A stretch of DNA of 13,482 nt from CAYTOJ01 sp964439415. Lineage in GTDB: Bacteria; Pseudomonadota; Alphaproteobacteria; Rickettsiales; CAZAGG01. The translations under genes and the position numbers were made by a program. Below, piece by piece: positions 5,170-12,051 of this stretch. The notes under the pieces were generated by a model. The model was not told the origin of the DNA and searched no databases. It worked only from the letters and a program-made list of their open reading frames with translations. The DNA is taken from assembly GCA_964439415.1 (NCBI GenBank), contig CAYTOJ010000048.1:1-13482 (forward strand). The letters are read 5' to 3'. Numbering within the stretch: position 1 is the first letter of the stretch; each line of letters starts with the position of its first letter.

Positions 5170-7335
5170 ATGGCGAAAAACGCTGCTAAGGCAAAAGAAG
5201 AAAAAAACAATAAGAAAATCGAAGCCAGTAAAATAGAAACAAATACAAATATAGAAGATTCTGGGGATAAAAAACCAGCCCCTTCCCGCACTGAGGTGCA
5301 GGCAATAGTCAGGAAGCTTCTGGCTAAGGCTAAAGCCAAGGGCGGTTCGCTTTCTTACGATGAACTGAACGCTATGCTGCCGGATGATCAGTTCAATGCC
5401 GAGCAGATAGACAAAATCATTGAAGCTCTGGGTGATGCGGGGGTTGCCCTGCAGGAAGGCGAGAATCAGGCTGAAGCTCCTGCACAGGAAGAGCCGGAGG
5501 AGGAGCAGGACTTTGGCCGTACTGATGACCCTGTGCGCATGTACCTGCGTGAAATGGGCAGCGTTGAATTACTCTCCCGCGAGGGTGAGATTGAAATCGC
5601 CAAGAAGATAGAAGCCGGGCGCGACCTGGTTATAACTTCCCTCTGCGAGGTTCCCTTTGTTATCAAGGAAATTTCTTCGTGGTATGACGGCCTTACCGCC
5701 GGAACGCTGATGCTGCGTGATATAGTGGATCTGGATGCAACCTACGGCGCAGGGCCTGGCAATAACCCTATCCCCAGCTTCGATAACGGCGAATTGAAAG
5801 CCAAGATAGAGGAGGAAAAAGCCGCCAAGGAGAAGGCAAGGGAGGATAAGGAAAAGCTCAAAGCTGCACGCATTAAGGAGAAAGAGGAGAAGAAAAAGAA
5901 AAAGGAGAAGGAGGCCAGCAAGGCTAAAAAAACAGTGCGTCGCGGTGGGGATGATGACGATGATGATTTTGAAGAAGAGTTGGAAGAAGAGGATTTAGAG
6001 GACGAAGAGGACGAGCTGGAGGAGGAAGAGGAAGAAGAGGAGGAGGCGGAGGATTTTGACGATGATTCCAGTATTTCCCTCGCAGCCATGGAAAAAGTGC
6101 TGATGCCGCTGATTGTGCGCGCATTGCAGGATTTTTCCGATAACGCTAAAAAAGTTCTGCGTTTTCAGGAGAAAAAATTGGACTCAGCACTGGGTGACGA
6201 TGAATTTACTGAACGGCAGGAGAGGGACTATCACCGCCAGGTAAAAGCACTGGCTGACTCACTGGTGGGTATCCGCCTCAATGCCCAGATTATTGAGCGT
6301 ATGGTGGATAAAATCATCAATTTCAACCGCCAGCTTATCACCATTGAAAGCAGGCTGGTGCGCCTGGCTGAGGAAAACGGGGTAAGCCGCAAGAACTTCG
6401 TCAAATATTATCCAGGTTATGAAACATCGCCGGAGTTCTTTAATTTAAAAATCCCTGGTGAGAAAAAATGGGATGATTTTCTTAAAAACAAACGCACTGA
6501 AATTATGGATATCCGCAAGGATATTGTTGCCTTTGCCCATGAGGCCGGGCTGGATGTATCGGAGTACAAGCGTATTGTAACCTCGGTGCAAAAAGGTGAA
6601 CGTGAATCCAACCAGGCGAAGAAGGAAATGATTGAGGCCAATTTACGCCTGGTTATCTCCATCGCCAAGAAATACACTAACCGGGGTCTGCAATTCCTTG
6701 ATCTGATTCAGGAAGGCAATATCGGCCTGATGAAAGCGGTGGATAAATTCGAGTACCGCCGTGGCTATAAATTCTCCACCTACGCTACCTGGTGGATCAG
6801 ACAGGCGATTACCCGCTCCATCGCGGATCAGGCGCGTACTATCCGTATCCCTGTGCACATGATTGAGACTATCAACAAGATAGTGCGCACCACCCGCCAG
6901 ATGATGCATGAAATGGGCAGGGAACCAACGCCGGACGAACTGGCTACGCGCCTGGGTATGCCGGTTGAGAAGGTTCGCAAAGTCATGAAAATCGCCAAGG
7001 AGCCGGTTTCTCTGGAAACACCGATTGGTGATGAGGAAGACTCTCATCTGGGTGATTTCATTGAGGATAAAAACGCGATACTGCCGGTTGAAGCGGCGAT
7101 TCAATCCAACCTGCGGGAGATTACCACCCGCGTGCTCGCCAGCCTCACCCCAAGGGAGGAGCGGGTGCTGCGTATGCGTTTCGGCATCGGCATGAATACC
7201 GACCACACGCTGGAGGAAGTCGGCCAGCAGTTCTCAGTCACCCGTGAGCGCATCCGCCAGATTGAGGCTAAGGCGCTCCGCAAACTCAAACACCCCAGCC
7301 GCTCACGCAAACTCCGGAGCTTCCTGGATACTTAA
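5170..7335 (+). CDS. rpoD: RNA polymerase primary sigma factor (sigma-70, RpoD)
   Basis: This 721-residue protein directs RNA polymerase to housekeeping promoters. Region 1.1 spans about 40-95, region 1.2 is DDPVRMYLREMGSVELLSRE (119-138), then a long non-conserved region to about 480. Region 2 runs from about 484 to 570 and includes GLQFLDLIQEGNIGLMKAVD and the promoter-melting/-10 segment YKFSTYATWWIRQAITRSIA (533-552). Region 3 follows, and region 4 carries the -35 helix-turn-helix LEEVGQQFSVTRERIRQIEA (681-700). The non-conserved region is charge-segregated: Lys/Glu-rich at 213-258, then almost purely Asp/Glu at 261-299. This makes it longer than the E. coli protein. AGGAG at 5160-5164, five bases before the ATG, fixes the start. 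No dnaG precedes it, and no terminator follows before the next gene 14 bases on. Confidence 0.97.
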   Translation: MAKNAAKAKEEKNNKKIEASKIETNTNIEDSGDKKPAPSRTEVQAIVRKLLAKAKAKGGSLSYDELNAMLPDDQFNAEQIDKIIEALGDAGVALQEGENQAEAPAQEEPEEEQDFGRTDDPVRMYLREMGSVELLSREGEIEIAKKIEAGRDLVITSLCEVPFVIKEISSWYDGLTAGTLMLRDIVDLDATYGAGPGNNPIPSFDNGELKAKIEEEKAAKEKAREDKEKLKAARIKEKEEKKKKKEKEASKAKKTVRRGGDDDDDDFEEELEEEDLEDEEDELEEEEEEEEEAEDFDDDSSISLAAMEKVLMPLIVRALQDFSDNAKKVLRFQEKKLDSALGDDEFTERQERDYHRQVKALADSLVGIRLNAQIIERMVDKIINFNRQLITIESRLVRLAEENGVSRKNFVKYYPGYETSPEFFNLKIPGEKKWDDFLKNKRTEIMDIRKDIVAFAHEAGLDVSEYKRIVTSVQKGERESNQAKKEMIEANLRLVISIAKKYTNRGLQFLDLIQEGNIGLMKAVDKFEYRRGYKFSTYATWWIRQAITRSIADQARTIRIPVHMIETINKIVRTTRQMMHEMGREPTPDELATRLGMPVEKVRKVMKIAKEPVSLETPIGDEEDSHLGDFIEDKNAILPVEAAIQSNLREITTRVLASLTPREERVLRMRFGIGMNTDHTLEEVGQQFSVTRERIRQIEAKALRKLKHPSRSRKLRSFLDT

Positions 7336-7349
7336 AATCTGGAATATGA

Positions 7350-8006
7350 ATGAAGCAGTTTGATTCCATACAAAAAAGTATTTTACCGGAGCCGCAGCAG
7401 AAACTATGGCCGGAATTGGAGCAAGTGCCAAAGGAGTTTAATTTGTATGGCGGTACGGCGATTGCCTTATATCTGGGGCATCGGCAATCAGTGGATTTTG
7501 ACTTTTTTGGTTATGAAAAGTTTGATCCCGATCTGCTCTTACAATCGGTTTCGTTCTTGAAAAATGCGGTGGTTATTCAGAAAAACGACAGTACTCTCAC
7601 CGTTCAGGTGGAACGGGGCGGAGGTATAAAAGTCTCCTTCTTCGGTGTGCCTGAAATCAAGCGTCTGCGCCAGCCATACATTGTTGCTGAAAACACTTTG
7701 CGTATTGCAGATATTCTTGACCTTGCCGGAACAAAAGCGGCGGTAATCCAGAAACGCGCAGAAGCTAAGGACTACATTGATATAAATGCTTTAATGCATA
7801 TAGGCGGCGTATCTCTGGAAATGGCTTTATCGGCAGCAAAAGCCATTTATGGCAATCAGTTCAACCCGGAGATCAGCCTGAAAGCCCTAAGCTATTTCAG
7901 CGATGGTGATTTGCATAAGCTATCACCAGAGGTAAAAAAGCGGCTGGTTGATGCGAGCATTGCAGTTAATATGGCGAATATCTCAGAAGTGTGCTTAAAG
8001 CAATGA
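7350..8006 (+). CDS. AbiEii-like nucleotidyltransferase (putative toxin)
   Basis: The 218-residue protein has features of the AbiEii/AbiGii-type nucleotidyltransferase family, whose studied members (AbiEii, MenA-type) act as toxins in toxin-antitoxin or phage-abortive systems. The N-terminal catalytic block is LYGGTAIALYLGHRQSVDFD (32-51), with the GG-T motif and metal-binding Asp49 and Asp51. The C-terminal block has Lys129 in GTKAAVIQKR and the KDYIDI motif (140-145), as in family members. It is shorter than classical AbiEii. The ATG has only a weak GGAA upstream. It starts 14 bases after the rpoD stop with no visible terminator between, so it is probably co-transcribed with rpoD, and its end overlaps the next gene by four bases (ATGA). 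Toxicity is inferred from family only. Confidence 0.8.
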   Translation: MKQFDSIQKSILPEPQQKLWPELEQVPKEFNLYGGTAIALYLGHRQSVDFDFFGYEKFDPDLLLQSVSFLKNAVVIQKNDSTLTVQVERGGGIKVSFFGVPEIKRLRQPYIVAENTLRIADILDLAGTKAAVIQKRAEAKDYIDINALMHIGGVSLEMALSAAKAIYGNQFNPEISLKALSYFSDGDLHKLSPEVKKRLVDASIAVNMANISEVCLKQ

Positions 8007-8302
8007 AGCCACTGCCAGCAACACCAGATTTAAAAGAAATCTGCCACAGGGTTTTATGGTTTCAAACGCCCGAGGAAAGCCTGGCCGAGCCTGTAAAACT
8101 GCTGGCCTATGCGGTAACTTATGGCAGTTTCAGGGATGTTGCAGTCTTGAGGGAATATATCAGTGATGAAGATTTTATTTACGCACTGGATAATGCCCCG
8201 CCGGGGATTATAGATGGCCGCTCCTGGGGGTACTGGAACGCCAAATTTGGCCGCTACCCCGCCCCACCACTGCCAATAAGAAAGCTGATTTTATTTGAAT
8301 AA
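8003..8302 (+). CDS. small partner of the AbiEii-like gene, candidate antitoxin
   Basis: I do not recognise a named family. The 99-residue protein has no membrane segment or signal peptide and no obvious helix-turn-helix. Its C-terminal half contains ALDNAPPGIIDGRSWGYWN followed by a Pro-rich PAPPLPIR. Its ATG overlaps the upstream stop as ATGA, a sign of translational coupling; a GTG at 7991 preceded by AGAAG is an alternative start four codons earlier. Its tight coupling to an AbiEii-like nucleotidyltransferase makes it a candidate antitoxin or helper, in toxin-first order, the opposite of classical abiEi-abiEii. It lacks the winged-helix look expected of AbiEi. Existence as a gene is well supported; function is inference from position. 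Confidence 0.72.
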   Translation: MKPLPATPDLKEICHRVLWFQTPEESLAEPVKLLAYAVTYGSFRDVAVLREYISDEDFIYALDNAPPGIIDGRSWGYWNAKFGRYPAPPLPIRKLILFE

Positions 8303-8323
8303 CTTAATAAAAATACTAAGTAT

Positions 8324-8384
8324 ATATACCCCTATCGTCTAAAGAATGTGGTTGAATGATGTCATTTCAGGGGTATATTTTTTT
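8324..8384 (+). terminator. terminator hairpin (diverged B palindrome) after the AbiEii operon
   Basis: ATATACCCCT (8324-8333) and AGGGGTATAT (8369-8378) form a perfect 10-pair stem with a 35-base loop, followed by T residues through 8384. It begins 22 bases after the stop at 8302. The outer arms resemble the TATACCT...AGGTATA ends of the B repeats, but the interior has diverged. It probably ends the rpoD-AbiEii-partner transcript. Confidence 0.6.
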
Positions 8385-8526
8385 GTATATCAAGGGGCTG
8401 CCTCCCCCGGCCTTCGGCCTTCCCCCGCCGCGTCGGCGCGCTCACCGAAGGTCGCAAGAAAGTCACATTCTTGAAATGCTAGGAGTATACCTGTCGCACT
8501 CTTCAAGTGTTTTAGGTATATCAAGG
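8385..8526 (+). repeat. GC-rich segment bounded by 11-bp direct repeats, with a B palindrome
   Basis: The same 11 bases, GTATATCAAGG, occur at 8385-8395 and 8516-8526. Between them lies a GC-rich island unlike the flanks: an outer stem CCTTCGG (8411-8417) with CCGAAGG (8445-8451) encloses CGCCG-CGT-CGGCG (8426-8438). It is followed by a B palindrome at 8486-8520 (TATACCT against AGGTATA, interior partly degraded) and, just before that, a half-B-like core ATTCTTGAAAT at 8468-8478. No coding function is apparent. Confidence 0.6.
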
Positions 8527-8557
8527 CGTAAGCAATGACAATAAGGAGATGGATAAA

Positions 8558-9034
8558 GTGAGTGTGATACAAAACCAGTTAAAATCTGATGTAGCGCTAA
8601 CCCCGTATGAGCACGCGAAGCAGGACTCAAGCAGCCCTTTCGTGGTTCTGAGTGACCGTTATAAGGATGATCGCGGTGAGATAGTAGCTCTGGTGGATAG
8701 GGATATGAAAAGCGCGGTGCTGATAACATCTAAAAAAGGCACGGTGCGGGCGAATCATTACCACAAAACCGATTGGCATTACTGCTACGTGGTAAGTGGT
8801 GCGATTGAATATCACCACCGCCCGCATGGAAGCGCGGTAAAGCCGGAAATTGACATATTCCGCGCCGGGGAGGAATTTTTCACACCGCCACTGGTGGATC
8901 ATGCAATGGTGTTTCTGGAGGATACCGCATTTTTAACGCTTGGGCGCAACAGCCGGGAGCAGGAATCATACGAGGCGGATATTGAGCGCGTAATGCTGGT
9001 TGACCCGCTCGAGGTGAAGAAAAGGCTGGGCTGA
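8558..9034 (+). CDS. cupin-fold protein, probably sugar-related (WxcM/CapF-like)
   Basis: The 158-residue protein has a single small beta-barrel cupin domain. Motif 1 is GTVRANHYHKTDWHYCYVVSG, with His67, His69 and a third histidine at 74 in place of the usual glutamate; motif 2 includes His115 (LVDHAMVF). These could bind a metal. The pattern recalls cupins that modify or bind nucleotide sugars (WxcM, FdtA, CapF C-terminal domain). The start is decided by the ribosome binding site: AAGGAG at 8543-8548 is nine bases before this GTG but directly abuts the ATG at 8549, which would be unusable spacing. The next gene starts two bases after this stop, so the two are probably one operon. Substrate is unknown. 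Confidence 0.72.
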   Translation: MSVIQNQLKSDVALTPYEHAKQDSSSPFVVLSDRYKDDRGEIVALVDRDMKSAVLITSKKGTVRANHYHKTDWHYCYVVSGAIEYHHRPHGSAVKPEIDIFRAGEEFFTPPLVDHAMVFLEDTAFLTLGRNSREQESYEADIERVMLVDPLEVKKRLG

Positions 9035-9036
9035 CA

Positions 9037-9924
9037 TTGCTTGCCAAACCGGGAATTGCTTTAATAGGCGCAGGGAAATTCGGGCGTAATTATATCAAGG
9101 CGGCCTTGGCATGTGATGCTTTTAACTTAGAGGCCGTGGCAAGCAATAACCCTGATACTGCCAGTCTGGTTCCATCCGGCGTAAAAGTGATTAAAGACTG
9201 GCGGGATGTAATCAAGTTACCACCAATAGATGGTGTTGTTATCGCCACGCCGCCGGGAACTCATGCTGAAATTGCGATAGCGGCGCTGGATGCAGGCAAG
9301 GCGGTATTGTGCGAGAAACCAATGACGCTATCAATGGATCAGGCGGCCGCAATCAAAGCTGCTATTGCCGGGCAAAGTAGTTCACCAGTGGTATTTTTAG
9401 TTAATCATATATATCTCTATCATCCAGCATTCCGGGTGATGCTGGAGAATATAGCACTGATAGGAAACCTCCGGCGCATAACATCATGCGGGGGTAACTA
9501 TGGGCCTTTCCGCACAGATGTTACAGCATTGTGGGACTATGGCCCCCATGATATAGCCATGGCAATTGCCGCAGCAAAATCTGATACTGTGAGCATAAAA
9601 TGCAGTGAAACTGATAATTATCAGGTGCAAATAGCTTTTCATAATGGCGTCAAGGCTGATTTGCAGTTCGGCAATGCTTATTCTGATAAACGCCGCTGGA
9701 TGGAACTGGAGGGGGATAACGGCGTGCTGCGGTTTGATGATCTGGCCGATGTAAAGCTCACATACAACAAACTCACAGAGCTTAAGTACAACAAAATCCT
9801 GCCGCTGGAGACGATAGTGACAGAATTTGGCGCTGCGATTACTTCAGGGCAAACAGAAGTGCGCGACTTTTATATAGGCCAACAGGTTGTAGAGGCATTG
9901 GAGAAGTGCGAAAAAATGATTTAA
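9037..9924 (+). CDS. Gfo/Idh/MocA family oxidoreductase
   Basis: This 295-residue protein has an N-terminal Rossmann domain with GAGKFG (11-16) for NAD(P), a DGVVIATPPGTHAEIA strand (65-80), and the family hallmark EKP at 93-95. The C-terminal alpha/beta domain includes WDYGPHDI (166-173), where the Asp and His are typical catalytic or substrate-binding residues. Relatives oxidise or reduce sugars and sugar nucleotides in the cytoplasm. The start is a TTG two bases after the cupin stop with only a distant AAGG before it, so translation may be coupled. Pairing with a cupin of sugar-modifying type suggests a step in making an unusual surface sugar, but no glycosyltransferase or other pathway gene is in view. 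Family is sure, substrate is not. Confidence 0.86.
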   Translation: MLAKPGIALIGAGKFGRNYIKAALACDAFNLEAVASNNPDTASLVPSGVKVIKDWRDVIKLPPIDGVVIATPPGTHAEIAIAALDAGKAVLCEKPMTLSMDQAAAIKAAIAGQSSSPVVFLVNHIYLYHPAFRVMLENIALIGNLRRITSCGGNYGPFRTDVTALWDYGPHDIAMAIAAAKSDTVSIKCSETDNYQVQIAFHNGVKADLQFGNAYSDKRRWMELEGDNGVLRFDDLADVKLTYNKLTELKYNKILPLETIVTEFGAAITSGQTEVRDFYIGQQVVEALEKCEKMI

Positions 9925-9938
9925 AACCCTTGATTTCC

Positions 9939-9958
9939 AGTTGCTTTAAGCGGCAACT
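9939..9958 (+). other. small hairpin between the oxidoreductase and asd
   Basis: AGTTGC (9939-9944) and GCAACT (9953-9958) form a six-pair stem with an eight-base loop, 15 bases after the oxidoreductase stop. No T-tract follows, so it is at best a weak terminator or a regulatory structure in the asd leader. Confidence 0.3.
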
Positions 9959-9993
9959 TATGTGATTAAGAAAGTATTAATTTAAGGGGTGAT

Positions 9994-11037
9994 ATGTCGT
10001 TTAAAGTAGCGGTAGTGGGCGCAACCGGGGCAGTCGGGCGTGAGATGCTGAAAACTCTGGCAGAGCGGAACTTTCCCATAAGCTCTATAATTGCTTTGGC
10101 ATCGAAAGATTCTGCGGGGAAAAATTTAAGCTTCGGGGAGAAGTCCACACTTACAGTTGGAGTGCTGGCTGATTATGATTTCAGCGATGTTGATATAGCC
10201 CTTTTCTCAGCCGGTGGCGGCGTATCCATGCAATGGGCGCCTAAGTTCGCGGAAAAGAACGTATATGTGATAGATAACTCCTCGCAGTGGCGGATGGATC
10301 CGGACGTTGCGCTGGTAGTGCCAGAGGTAAACGCCGATGACCTTGGCCGCTTCAGAAATAAATATATAATAGCAAACCCTAACTGCTCAACCATACAGTT
10401 GGTAACGGCGCTTAAACCATTGCATGATTTTGCGGTTATCAAGCGCGTTGTGGCGGCTACTTATCAGTCAGTCTCCGGTGCCGGGAAGGAGGGGATGGAC
10501 GAATTATACTACAACACCAAAGCGGTGTATGAGATGAAGGAGAAAAAAGTCGGCAAATTCGCCAAGGATATAGCCTTTAACGTAATCCCCCAGATTGATG
10601 TATTCATGGAGGATGGCTACACCAGGGAAGAATGGAAAATGATGCATGAGACCCGTAAAATCCTTGATCCTAACATCGAGGTATCAGCAACCTGCGTGCG
10701 CGTGCCCGTATTTATTGGGCACAGTGAAGCGGTTAATATCGAATTTGCGAAAGACATCTCGCCCGAGCAGGCCAGGCGGCTTTTAAGCCAGGCTCCCGGC
10801 GTGAAAGTATTCGATGATAGAACCCCCGGCGGTTATGTCACCCCGGTGGATGCAAAGGGGGAGGATGATGTTTTTGTCTCCCGCATCCGGCGTGACGCTA
10901 CCGTCCAGCATGGGCTTTGCCTGTGGATAGTGGCGGACAACCTGCGCAAGGGCGCCGCCCTCAACGCCGTTCAAATAGCCGAGGAGATGGTAAAACGTAA
11001 GCTCATCACCCCAAAGAACAGCAAAAAAGCAGCTTAG
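9994..11037 (+). CDS. asd: aspartate-semialdehyde dehydrogenase
   Basis: Asd reduces aspartyl phosphate to aspartate semialdehyde with NADPH, the branch point to lysine, diaminopimelate, threonine and methionine. The 347-residue protein has the nucleotide loop GATGAVG at 9-15, SAGGGVS at 72-78, the catalytic Cys131 in NPNCSTIQ, Gln158 in TYQSVSGAG, and the substrate-binding and acid-base region RVPVFIGHSE with Arg236 and His243. This is the shorter-loop class of Asd. A strong AAGGGG at 9984-9989 lies four bases before the ATG. It follows the sugar oxidoreductase after 69 bases and precedes lipB after 75 bases on the same strand. The C-terminal KNSKKAA tail is basic and probably disordered. 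Identification is secure. Confidence 0.96.
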   Translation: MSFKVAVVGATGAVGREMLKTLAERNFPISSIIALASKDSAGKNLSFGEKSTLTVGVLADYDFSDVDIALFSAGGGVSMQWAPKFAEKNVYVIDNSSQWRMDPDVALVVPEVNADDLGRFRNKYIIANPNCSTIQLVTALKPLHDFAVIKRVVAATYQSVSGAGKEGMDELYYNTKAVYEMKEKKVGKFAKDIAFNVIPQIDVFMEDGYTREEWKMMHETRKILDPNIEVSATCVRVPVFIGHSEAVNIEFAKDISPEQARRLLSQAPGVKVFDDRTPGGYVTPVDAKGEDDVFVSRIRRDATVQHGLCLWIVADNLRKGAALNAVQIAEEMVKRKLITPKNSKKAA

Positions 11038-11112
11038 TAGACTATTTTATCTAAACTGCATGGGTTAAAGCCTGCTTATGAAGTTTCGTATATGGTTTCT
11101 TGAGTTAAATCA

Positions 11113-11757
11113 GTGGATAATGTGAATGCAGATACATCAGGTATGGAGTGGATGGTGTCTGGCAAGCCGGTTGACTATACCGCAGCCGTTGAATTTATGG
11201 AGGAAAGAGTTGGTGGGATCATATCAGGTAATGCGCCTGAACTGGTATGGTGCTTAGAGCATCCGCACTGCTATACCAAAGGAACCAGCGCAGTAGAGAA
11301 TGAACTGCTGCTGCCCCAAAACATACCTGTATATAATACTGGCCGGGGAGGGCGGTTTACTTATCATGGCCCGGGGCAGCGGGTGGTATATGTTCTGCTG
11401 GATTTAAAACGGCGGCAGAAAAGCCCTGATATAAAACTGTTCGTAAGCGCCCTGGAAAACTGGATAATAAATGTTTTATCGGACTTCTCTATCAAGGGTT
11501 TCACCAGCCCGGGGCGTACAGGGGTATGGGTTGCAAGCGGTGGGGAGGAGAGGAAAATAGCGGCAATAGGTATCCGCCTGAAAAAGTGGGTGAGTTATCA
11601 TGGTGTAGCTATAAATGTCGCCACTGATATGTCAAAATTCGCCGGAATAGTGCCATGCGGCATAAAAGAATTCGGCGTTACCTCACTGCGCGAACTGGGT
11701 ATAAACGCAGGTTTGGAAAATGTAGACCAGGCTCTTAAAAGCCACTTCCCTTTTTAA
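11113..11757 (+). CDS. lipB: octanoyl-[acyl-carrier-protein]-protein N-octanoyltransferase (lipoate biosynthesis)
   Basis: LipB moves octanoyl groups from acyl carrier protein to lipoyl domains, the first step of lipoate synthesis. The 214-residue protein contains LVWCLEHPHCYTKGTS (44-59), GRGGRFTYHGPGQRVVYVLL (77-96), and the catalytic pair Lys148 (RKIAAIGIR) and Cys182 (GIVPCGI), followed by GVTSLRELG, the alphaproteobacterial form. The start is uncertain: GTG at 11113 has only a weak GAG upstream; ATG at 11143 would remove ten non-conserved residues and still leave the conserved MEWMVSGKPVDY start. LipA, which completes lipoate, is not in the window. A B-repeat hairpin with a T-tract follows 26 bases after the stop. 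Confidence 0.94.
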   Translation: MDNVNADTSGMEWMVSGKPVDYTAAVEFMEERVGGIISGNAPELVWCLEHPHCYTKGTSAVENELLLPQNIPVYNTGRGGRFTYHGPGQRVVYVLLDLKRRQKSPDIKLFVSALENWIINVLSDFSIKGFTSPGRTGVWVASGGEERKIAAIGIRLKKWVSYHGVAINVATDMSKFAGIVPCGIKEFGVTSLRELGINAGLENVDQALKSHFPF

Positions 11758-11782
11758 TGTATAATTGTACTCCCCAGCTTGC

Positions 11783-11833
11783 TATACCTATCGCACTCTT
11801 GAAGTGCGATAGGTATATCTTTTTTGTTTTGCT
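11783..11833 (+). terminator. B hairpin as lipB terminator
   Basis: The perfect 15-pair B stem is followed by ATCTTTTTTGTTTT and begins 26 bases after the lipB stop. This is a textbook rho-independent form, although it is built from a repeat element found elsewhere in the window. Confidence 0.7.
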
Positions 11834-11978
11834 TAGGTGCGCCTCATCCTACGCTAACCTTCCTACGCTAAAGCTTCGGTAGGCTTGGCTACGGACGGCA
11901 GGCCTCCAACCGAATCCGCGTCTATACTGCTCGCAACTCATAGGATATTATCCGCGCATCGTAAACGCGAGCAGTATA
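11783..11978 (+). repeat. composite palindromic element B-linker-A, copy 3
   Basis: B is 11783-11817: TATACCTATCGCACT against AGTGCGATAGGTATA, a perfect 15-pair stem with a CTTGA loop, the best B copy in the window. A is 11923-11978: TATACTGCTCGC against GCGAGCAGTATA, perfect, with a 32-base loop. The linker (11818-11922) is about 60 bases longer than in copies 1 and 2 and only its end (GGCCTCCAACC onward) aligns with theirs. The extra part has a direct repeat TCCTACGCTAA (11847-11857 and 11861-11871) and CCTAC/GTAGG pairing. It fills most of the 294-base gap between lipB and the thiolase gene. Confidence 0.85.
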
Positions 11979-12051
11979 CACTCTTGATACGCGAATAGTT
12001 GTGTGGCATATGGATTGCTTGAGAATAACACCTAGAGGTTGAGATAAAAAA

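Noticed and set aside
5742..6124. Antisense Ser-rich and Pro-rich ORFs within rpoD
   Set aside because: They are shadows of the GAA/GAG/GAT acidic tract of the real gene.
8356..8572. Short ORFs on both strands across the spacer after the AbiEii partner
   Set aside because: They run through palindromic repeats and the GC-rich hairpin and resemble no protein.
11113..11142. Possible internal start of lipB at ATG 11143
   Set aside because: Not adopted because neither start has a decisive ribosome site; noted in the gene entry as uncertain.
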